Of a DNA stretch of 64,000 nucleotides, positions 58,900-64,000 are shown piece after piece. Position numbers and translations under genes: made by a program. The stretch is from Streptomyces reniochalinae (lineage in GTDB: Bacteria; Actinomycetota; Actinomycetes; Streptomycetales; Streptomycetaceae). Position 1 is the first letter of the stretch. Each line of letters starts with the position of its first letter. The stretch spans positions 124,001-188,000 of the forward strand of contig NZ_QOIM01000034.1 of assembly GCF_003323735.1 (NCBI RefSeq), in the 5' to 3' direction. The notes under the pieces were generated by a model. It was not told the DNA's origin, made no database searches, and was given only the letters and a program-made list of their open reading frames with translations.

Positions 58900-60390
58900 A
58901 TGGTCGCTGGAGCAACATCACCGAAGGCCTCGTCCCCCGCGTCGTCGCAGGTGCTCGTCGCGTCCAACCGCGGGCCCGTGTCCTACACGCGCGCGGAGGA
59001 CGGCACGCTCACCGCCAAGCGCGGCGGCGGCGGTCTCGTCTCCGGCCTGTCGGCCATCGGGCCGGAGACGGACGCGGTCTGGGTGTGCGCGGCGCTGGGC
59101 GAGGGCGACCGCGAGGCTGCCCGGCGCACGGGCGGCCGCCTGGACCGCGAGGAGACCGGGGGCCAGGCCGTACGGATGCTCGACATCCCGGCGGAGACGT
59201 TCGAGGCGGCCTACCACGGCGTGGCCAACTCGGTGCTGTGGTTCACCCACCACATGCTGTACCAGACGCCGCTCGAACCCGCTTTCGACGAGAGTTTCAC
59301 CCGCCAGTGGGCGGAGTACGAGACGTACAACGCCGCCTTCGCCGACGCCCTCGCACAGGAGGCCGAGCGGGGCGCCACCGTGCTGGTGCAGGACTACCAC
59401 CTCACCCTCGTCCCCCTCCTCCTGCGCGAGCGCCGCCCCGACCTGCGGATCGGCCACTTCTCTCACACCCCCTGGGCGCCCGCCGACTACTTCCGGCTGC
59501 TGCCCGACGACGTCGCGGCAGGCGTCCTGCGCGGCATGCTCGGCGCCGACCGCACCGCGTTCCTGACCACCCGGTGGGCCCGCCTGTTCACCGAGTGCTG
59601 CGAGCGGGTGCTCGGCGCGGACGTCACGACGCGGGACGGCACGCTGTCCGTCACGTACGGGGGCCGCACGACCCGGATCGGGGTGCACCCGCTGGGCGCC
59701 GACGGCGACTTCCTGCGCGAGCGGGCCCACCGTGACGACGTCGCGGATCGGATGGACCAGCTGCGGGGCCAGGTGGGCACCGGACCCGACGGGCTGCCGC
59801 GCCGGACGCTGGTACGGGTCGACCGCACCGAGCTGTCCAAGAACATCGTGCGCGGCCTGCACGCCTACTCCAGGCTGCTCACCGACCACCCCGAGTGGCG
59901 CGAGCACGTCGTCCATCTCGCCTTCGCCTACCCCTCGCGCCAGGACCTCGCCGTCTACCGCGACTACACCGCCGAGGTCGGCCGAGTCGCCGACGAGATC
60001 AACTCCGCCTTCGGCACGCCCGGGTGGACGCCCGTCGTCCTGCACGTCAAGGACGACTTCGCGCGGTCACTCGCGGCGTACCGGATGGCGGACGTCGCAC
60101 TCGTGAACCCCATCCGCGACGGGATGAACCTCGTCGCCAAGGAGATCCCCGTCGTTTCGGACGAGGGCTGCGCGCTGGTGCTCTCGCGGGAGGCGGGCGC
60201 ATACGAGGAGTTGGCGGCCGACGCCTTCTGCGTCAACCCGTTCGACGTGCGGGAGACGGCGGACGCCGTGCACGCGGCGCTCCTGCTGGATGCGCCCGCC
60301 CGTGCGTCGCACTCCCGCCGGCTGGCCGAGACCGCCACCGCGCACCCGCCCACTCGCTGGCTCCTCGACCAGCTGCGGGAGCTAGCGTGA
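58900..60390 (+). CDS. otsA: alpha,alpha-trehalose-phosphate synthase (OtsA)
   Basis: A 496-residue GT20 enzyme that joins UDP- or GDP-glucose to glucose-6-phosphate, giving trehalose-6-phosphate. The N-terminal block is VASNRGPVSYTRAEDG with GGGGLVSGLSAIGPETDAVW, then VQDYHLTLVPLLLRERRPDL, HFSHTPWAPADYFRLLPDDV and RVDRTELSKNIVRGLHAYSR, ending with LVNPIRDGMNLVAKEIPVVS. All are GT20 signatures. otsB is convergent and overlaps its 3' end by nine bases. Confidence 0.95.
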   Translation: MVAGATSPKASSPASSQVLVASNRGPVSYTRAEDGTLTAKRGGGGLVSGLSAIGPETDAVWVCAALGEGDREAARRTGGRLDREETGGQAVRMLDIPAETFEAAYHGVANSVLWFTHHMLYQTPLEPAFDESFTRQWAEYETYNAAFADALAQEAERGATVLVQDYHLTLVPLLLRERRPDLRIGHFSHTPWAPADYFRLLPDDVAAGVLRGMLGADRTAFLTTRWARLFTECCERVLGADVTTRDGTLSVTYGGRTTRIGVHPLGADGDFLRERAHRDDVADRMDQLRGQVGTGPDGLPRRTLVRVDRTELSKNIVRGLHAYSRLLTDHPEWREHVVHLAFAYPSRQDLAVYRDYTAEVGRVADEINSAFGTPGWTPVVLHVKDDFARSLAAYRMADVALVNPIRDGMNLVAKEIPVVSDEGCALVLSREAGAYEELAADAFCVNPFDVRETADAVHAALLLDAPARASHSRRLAETATAHPPTRWLLDQLRELA

Positions 60391-61242
60391 CGCGGTGAGC
60401 GTCTCCGCGAGGCCGTTCAGCCAGCGCACCAGCCCTGCCGGGCCGCCTACCGTCACGTCCGCGCGCTCGGCGAGCCCGGGGACGGCCTCGTTCCCCGCCT
60501 GCGGGGCGCTGTAGAGCAGCAGGCCCGGCACTCCGTCACCCCTCAAGGTGGTGACGGTCTCGTAGGCGGGCAGGTCGCCCAGGTCGTCGCCCGCGTAGGC
60601 GACGACGCCGGCGCGCTTCTCACGTACGTAGTCCGCCAGCGCGGCGCCCTTGTCCGCGCCCGGGGGCCGCAGTTCGAGGACCATGCGGCCCGGTTCGACC
60701 ATCAGCCCGTGCCGTTCGGCGAGGGCGCGCAGGGGGGCGCGCAGCAGGGCGAAAGCCTCGTCGGGGGAGGCCGCGCGCCGGGTGTGCACCGCGAGCGCCC
60801 TGCCCTTGTCCTCCGTCCAGGTACCGTCCGGCGCGCCCGCCTGGCGCAGCACCGCGGGGAGTTCGGCACGGACAGCGGCCACCCCGGGCGGGGGTTCGGG
60901 CGCGTGGACGGAGCCGTCGGCCGCGTCCCACCGCTCCGCGCCGTAGGCGCCCAGGACGGTCAGCCCTTCGAGCCCGGCCGCGCCCTCGAAGCCGCCGAAG
61001 CGCACGGCGTCGGCCGCGGGCCGGCCGGTGATCACCGCGATGCCCGCCAGGCGCGGGGCGAGCCGGGCGAGCGCCTGCACCGCGTCGGGGTGGGCCCGGG
61101 CCGCCCGCGGGTCGGCGACGATGGGCGCGAGCGTGCCGTCGAAGTCGAAGGCCAGTACGGCGCGTTCGGGCTCGGCACGGAGCGCGGCGAGCCCCGCGCG
61201 CCCCTCCCGCGTCCGCGGCTCGGGCAGGGATTCAGGCGACAT
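60382..61242 (-). CDS. otsB: trehalose-phosphatase (OtsB)
   Basis: A 286-residue HAD phosphatase that makes trehalose from trehalose-6-phosphate. Motif I is AVLAFDFDGTLAPIVADPRA, motif II VITGRPAADAVR, the cap includes WTEDKGRALAVHTRRAASPD and VLELRPPGADKGAALADYVR, and YAGDDLGDLPAYETVTTLRG is motif III/IV. It completes the OtsAB route with the gene on the other strand. The two stop codons cross over by nine bases, so their transcripts are complementary at the 3' ends. Confidence 0.93.
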   Translation of the reverse strand: MSPESLPEPRTREGRAGLAALRAEPERAVLAFDFDGTLAPIVADPRAARAHPDAVQALARLAPRLAGIAVITGRPAADAVRFGGFEGAAGLEGLTVLGAYGAERWDAADGSVHAPEPPPGVAAVRAELPAVLRQAGAPDGTWTEDKGRALAVHTRRAASPDEAFALLRAPLRALAERHGLMVEPGRMVLELRPPGADKGAALADYVREKRAGVVAYAGDDLGDLPAYETVTTLRGDGVPGLLLYSAPQAGNEAVPGLAERADVTVGGPAGLVRWLNGLAETLTASR

Positions 61243-61296
61243 GACCGCACCCTAACCAGGCGGACACCGCCGCGCGCTTCAGCCGGTGCGGTCGCG

Positions 61297-61635
61297 TCAG
61301 CGGGTACGGTCGCGGTTCGCCTGCCGCAGCCGCCGCAGCCTGTTGACCGTCACGGGGTCGTACTCCGCTGCCCGCGCGTCGTCGAGCAGGGCGTTCAGGT
61401 ACTGGTAGTAGCGGACCGGGGACATGCCGAGCCGCTCCCTGATGGCCCGCTCCTTCTCACCCGGCGAGGGCCAGCCGCGCGCGGCGAAGGCCAGCACGGA
61501 CCTGTCCTCGTCCGAGAGCCCCGCCGCGACCCCGTCGCCGGCACGCTCCGCGACCCCGTCACCCGCACGCTCCGCGTCGCGGTCGTGCGCGCGCGCGTCG
61601 TCCCCCTCGCCGGTGCCCCCGTTCGGTGCGCTCAT
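61297..61635 (-). CDS. DUF3263 protein
   Basis: A 112-residue protein. The first 40 residues are low complexity with two AERAGDGVA units. The DUF3263 domain follows: LSDEDRSVLAFAARGWPSPG, EKERAIRERLGMSPVRYYQY, LNALLDDARAAEYDPVTVNR. The helical core resembles a sigma-like or helix-turn-helix DNA-binding fold; function is unknown. The gene comes 34 bases after the solute-binding protein gene on the same strand and may be cotranscribed. Confidence 0.88.
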   Translation of the reverse strand: MSAPNGGTGEGDDARAHDRDAERAGDGVAERAGDGVAAGLSDEDRSVLAFAARGWPSPGEKERAIRERLGMSPVRYYQYLNALLDDARAAEYDPVTVNRLRRLRQANRDRTR

Positions 61636-61669
61636 CCCTCCACGGTAAGGCGCCCCTGCGACTCCGCCT

Positions 61670-62953
61670 TCACGACTCCGCCTTCTCGGCCGCCTCCGCC
61701 CTGCGCTGGAGCGCGGTCAGCACGGCCTTGGGGTCGCCGCCCTTCATCGCGGCCTTGCCGACGGACTTCTTCAGGGCGGCGTTGGTGCCGGTCCACGAGA
61801 CCTTGCCGACCGGGTAGAACTCGGCGGCGGCGAGCTGGTCGAGGAAGGGCCACAGCTTCTTGTGCTTCTTGTCCTTGCGCATCCGCTCCGAGGCGCTGGT
61901 GGTGACCGGAAGCAATCCGTACCGGGCGGCGAAGGCGTAATGGTTCTTCTCCTCGTAGACGAAGGAGAGGAACTTGCCGCACGCCTCCCGGTGGTCTCTC
62001 TTCTTGAAGGCCATCATCCAGTCGCCGACGCCCAGGGTGCCGTCCGCGGGCCCGTCCCGGCCCGGCAGCTTGCCGGTGCCGTAGGAGAGGCCCTTCTTGT
62101 CGGCCTGCTGCACCAGGGTGGGGTGTCCGTTCAGGACGCCGACCTTGCCGGCGCTGAACGCCTCGAAGAGCTTCTGGCGGTCGACGCGCTGCGGAGCGGG
62201 CTCGGTGTAGCCGGGCACGACGAGGTTGTCGCGCAGCCACTCCATCGTCTCGATGTTCTCGGGCGAGTTGATGGTGTAGTTGCCGACGCTGTCGACGTAG
62301 GAGCCGCCGTTGCCGAGGCACCACATCAGCGCCTCGCCCTGGGCCTCCTCCGGGCCGAGCGGCAGTCCGTAGGGGATCTGAACCCCGGCCTGCTTGAGCC
62401 TGCGGGCGGCCGACTTGAGCGCCTCCCAGCTCTCCGGCGGCTTGTCCGGGTCGAGCCCCGCCTTGGCGAAGAGGTCCTTGTTGTACATGAGAACCCGTGT
62501 ACTGGTGACGAACGGCAGGCCGTACTGGACGCGCTGCACCTCGCCGGCCTCGGCGAGCGAGACGAGGAATTCGGCCTGGTCGGGTATCGGGAGCAGCTCG
62601 TTGACCTTGTAGAGCTTTCCCTCGGCGGCCCAGCTGGCGTACGAGTCGACCTGGGCGATGTCCGGCGGATCGCCTGAGTCGACCATGTCGCCGAGCTTCT
62701 TGCCGATGTCGTTCCAGCTGTACACGGTGACGTCGACGGAGATCTCGGGGTTTTTCCTGGTGAAGGTGTCGGCGAGTTTCTGCCAGTAGATCTTCGAGCT
62801 GTTGTCCGCTCCCGGGGTGCCGTAGTCGGCCGCGACGAGCTTCAACGTGACATCGCCGGATCCAGGGCCACTGCCGCAGCCGCTCAGAGCGGACATCCCC
62901 GCCGCCGAGGCCACCCCGGTCGCGGCCATACCCAGAAATCGACGCCGATCCAT
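61670..62953 (-). CDS. extracellular sugar-binding lipoprotein (ABC transporter)
   Basis: A 427-residue solute-binding protein of the family 1 (sugar) type. Its signal has a twin-Arg-like start (MDRRRFLGMAATG) and a lipobox LSGC with Cys26. The mature protein begins VTLKLVAADYGTPGADNSSK and has YWQKLADTFTRKNPEISVDV, DIAQVDSYASWAAEGKLYKV and RVLMYNKDLFAKAGLDPDKP, the usual two-lobed pattern. No permease genes are in the window, so it works with a distant or shared transporter. It is divergent from a nagK-like gene with a DasR-type box between them; an amino-sugar ligand is possible but unproven. Confidence 0.88.
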   Translation of the reverse strand: MDRRRFLGMAATGVASAAGMSALSGCGSGPGSGDVTLKLVAADYGTPGADNSSKIYWQKLADTFTRKNPEISVDVTVYSWNDIGKKLGDMVDSGDPPDIAQVDSYASWAAEGKLYKVNELLPIPDQAEFLVSLAEAGEVQRVQYGLPFVTSTRVLMYNKDLFAKAGLDPDKPPESWEALKSAARRLKQAGVQIPYGLPLGPEEAQGEALMWCLGNGGSYVDSVGNYTINSPENIETMEWLRDNLVVPGYTEPAPQRVDRQKLFEAFSAGKVGVLNGHPTLVQQADKKGLSYGTGKLPGRDGPADGTLGVGDWMMAFKKRDHREACGKFLSFVYEEKNHYAFAARYGLLPVTTSASERMRKDKKHKKLWPFLDQLAAAEFYPVGKVSWTGTNAALKKSVGKAAMKGGDPKAVLTALQRRAEAAEKAES

Positions 62954-63331
62954 CTGCTTCCCTGCCCCTTTAGAGCCTGCGAACCCTCAGAACGTGCTCC
63001 GTGCCGCGGACCCTCTGGCACCACCAATCCCCCTGGCACCACCAACCCCGGTCCGTGAGCGGGAGTCTCCCTCCGTCACCCCCGCACCGTCTACAGATGA
63101 TCGATACCGGTAAGGAATCAGGTTGGCTTCCGTTCGACCTCCGTAAAAGAATTCCGCGCTCGGATGATTTAGCCTCTCCCCTTCACTCGCGGAGGCGTGC
63201 GGAATGCGCCGCGTCGCCCCCGCGCGGTCCCCTGTCCGCTCGGGCGGAAACAGGTCCGCACCCGCCGGGCGAGCAGAAGATCCCCGGAGTGGACTAGACC
63301 TTTATGGTGCTCACGCGGGAGACTGTCCCGC
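62954..63331. promoter_or_regulatory. divergent control region of the binding-protein and ROK kinase genes
   Basis: The 378-base gap has no gene. It holds a DasR-type box (63288-63303), a perfect 15-bp palindrome that overlaps the kinase start (63306-63340), and an AT-richer zone (63095-63170) that likely carries a promoter. Confidence 0.6.
63288..63303. promoter_or_regulatory. DasR-type operator (dre-like box)
   Basis: AGTGGACTAGACCTTT matches the dre consensus AGTGGTCTAGACCACT at 13 of 16 positions, keeping the CTAGACC core. In S. coelicolor the nagK-nagA operon carries a dre site here (from memory). DasR represses amino-sugar genes until GlcN-6-phosphate is present. Confidence 0.65.
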
Positions 63332-63340
63332 GTGAGCACC
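63306..63340 (+). promoter_or_regulatory. 15-bp perfect palindrome covering the ROK kinase start codon
   Basis: GGTGCTCACGCGGGA pairs with TCCCGCGTGAGCACC, loop GACTG. The GTG start (63332-63334) is in the right arm and the GGGAG ribosome site in the left arm and loop. As RNA, it would hide both; as DNA, it may be an operator. Confidence 0.6.
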
Positions 63341-64000
63341 CCTGACGAGGCCCCCACCGCACCCCCCACGCGGCCCCCGCGCCCGACGCGGACCGCCCGG
63401 TACGTCATCGCCCTCGACGTCGGCGGCACGGGCATGAAGGCCGCCCTCATCGGCACCGGCAACGAACTGCTGCACGAGGCCCGGCGGGCGACCGGCCGCG
63501 AGCGCGGCCCCGAGGCGGTGGTCGAGGGCGTGCTCGACTTCGCCGCCGAGCTGCGTGCCGTGGGCTTGGAGCGGTACGGCACCGAGCCGTCCGCCGCCGG
63601 GGTGGCGGTACCGGGCATCGTCGACGACGAGCGGGGCGTCGCCGTCTTCTCCGCCAACCTCGGCTGGCGCGACGTCCCCTTCCGCGCCCTGCTGAGCGAA
63701 CGCCTCGGCCGGGGCAGGGCCGCCGGACTGGCCCCGCTGCCCGTGGCGCTCGGGCACGACGTGCGCACCGGCGGGCTCGCGGAGGGGCGCATCGGCGCGG
63801 GCGAGGGCGTGGACCGCTACCTCTTCGTGCCGCTGGGCACCGGCATCGCGGGCGCCATCGGCATCGGCACGACCGTCGAGCCGGGGGCGCACGGCAGCGC
63901 CGGGGAGATCGGACACATCGTCGTACGCCCCGACGGGCCCCCGTGCGGCTGCGGGCAGCGCGGCTGCCTGGAGAGGCTCGCGTCGGCCTCGGCGGTCGGC
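63332..64000 (+). CDS. nagK: ROK-family sugar kinase, probably N-acetylglucosamine kinase NagK (3' cut by window edge)
   Basis: The first 223 residues of a ROK protein. The ATP phosphate loop is ALDVGGTGMKAALIG, and GVAVPGIVDDERGVAVFSAN, FVPLGTGIAGAIGIG and the zinc motif CGCGQRGCLERLAS follow in order. It lacks an N-terminal helix-turn-helix, so it is a kinase and not a repressor. The DasR-type box just upstream, and remembered gene order (nagK beside a sugar-binding protein), suggest GlcNAc kinase; glucokinase is the alternative. Confidence 0.8.
   Translation, partial: MSTPDEAPTAPPTRPPRPTRTARYVIALDVGGTGMKAALIGTGNELLHEARRATGRERGPEAVVEGVLDFAAELRAVGLERYGTEPSAAGVAVPGIVDDERGVAVFSANLGWRDVPFRALLSERLGRGRAAGLAPLPVALGHDVRTGGLAEGRIGAGEGVDRYLFVPLGTGIAGAIGIGTTVEPGAHGSAGEIGHIVVRPDGPPCGCGQRGCLERLASASAVG

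Overview
The window is chromosomal DNA of very high GC content (roughly 70-75% by eye) from a Streptomyces or close relative. Support comes from strong third-position G/C bias, many GTG and some TTG starts, and families typical of streptomycetes: DUF5753/DUF397 pairs, DUF3027, DUF3263, DUF2771, futalosine-pathway menaquinone genes, CIRCE-controlled groEL and a DasR-like box before a ROK kinase. From memory and unchecked, the gene order from about 14 to 64 kb resembles, in reverse, the S. coelicolor SCO4285-SCO4330 neighbourhood.

Layout. 0-9.7 kb: end of a TetR regulator, aldo/keto reductase, RNA cyclic phosphodiesterase, a MarR-MFS operon, a small ribbon-helix-helix protein, an NCS2 purine permease, a DUF2530 protein and a CtpE-like P-type ATPase. 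9.7-24.3 kb: zinc-ribbon protein, a large sacsin/Hsp90-like ATPase, DUF3027, an MFS protein, a DUF2771 lipoprotein, mqnB-mqnD, a cold-shock protein, a HAD phosphatase, a membrane protein and a helicase-associated WYL protein. 24.3-27.7 kb: an accessory island with a broken Uma2 gene, the remains of a graspetide (ATP-grasp RiPP) operon made of overlapping small genes, and a divergent DUF5753-DUF397 pair. It separates the helicase-associated gene from the XPB helicase, two genes that are adjacent in mycobacteria. 27.8-38.2 kb: XPB, a degenerate AMP-binding protein, a GT87 glycosyltransferase, HelD, a PLP dehydratase, two decayed regulatory genes and a secreted FG-GAP protein. 38.5-53 kb: CutC, HD hydrolase, a chloramphenicol-type exporter, a MITE, DUF4031, the RpiR-murQ-PTS amino-sugar locus, VOC and sensor proteins, and a monooxygenase divergent from a GntR-TetR fusion regulator. 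53-64 kb: groEL, cold-shock gene, a ThrC-like/MoaD-like operon behind a SAM-I riboswitch, gpgS, otsA and otsB (trehalose), a sugar-binding lipoprotein and the start of a ROK kinase that is probably nagK.

Themes. Cell-wall amino-sugar use appears in murQ with its PTS and in nagK with a DasR-type box. Compatible-solute synthesis appears in gpgS, otsA and otsB. Stress proteins are represented by groEL and two cold-shock genes. The most notable systems are the SAM-riboswitch operon, which looks like sulfur-carrier-dependent homocysteine synthesis rather than plain threonine synthesis; the decayed graspetide operon; and the two-headed GntR-TetR regulator flanked by two different classes of palindrome. 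No tRNA, rRNA, CRISPR array or complete transposase gene was seen.
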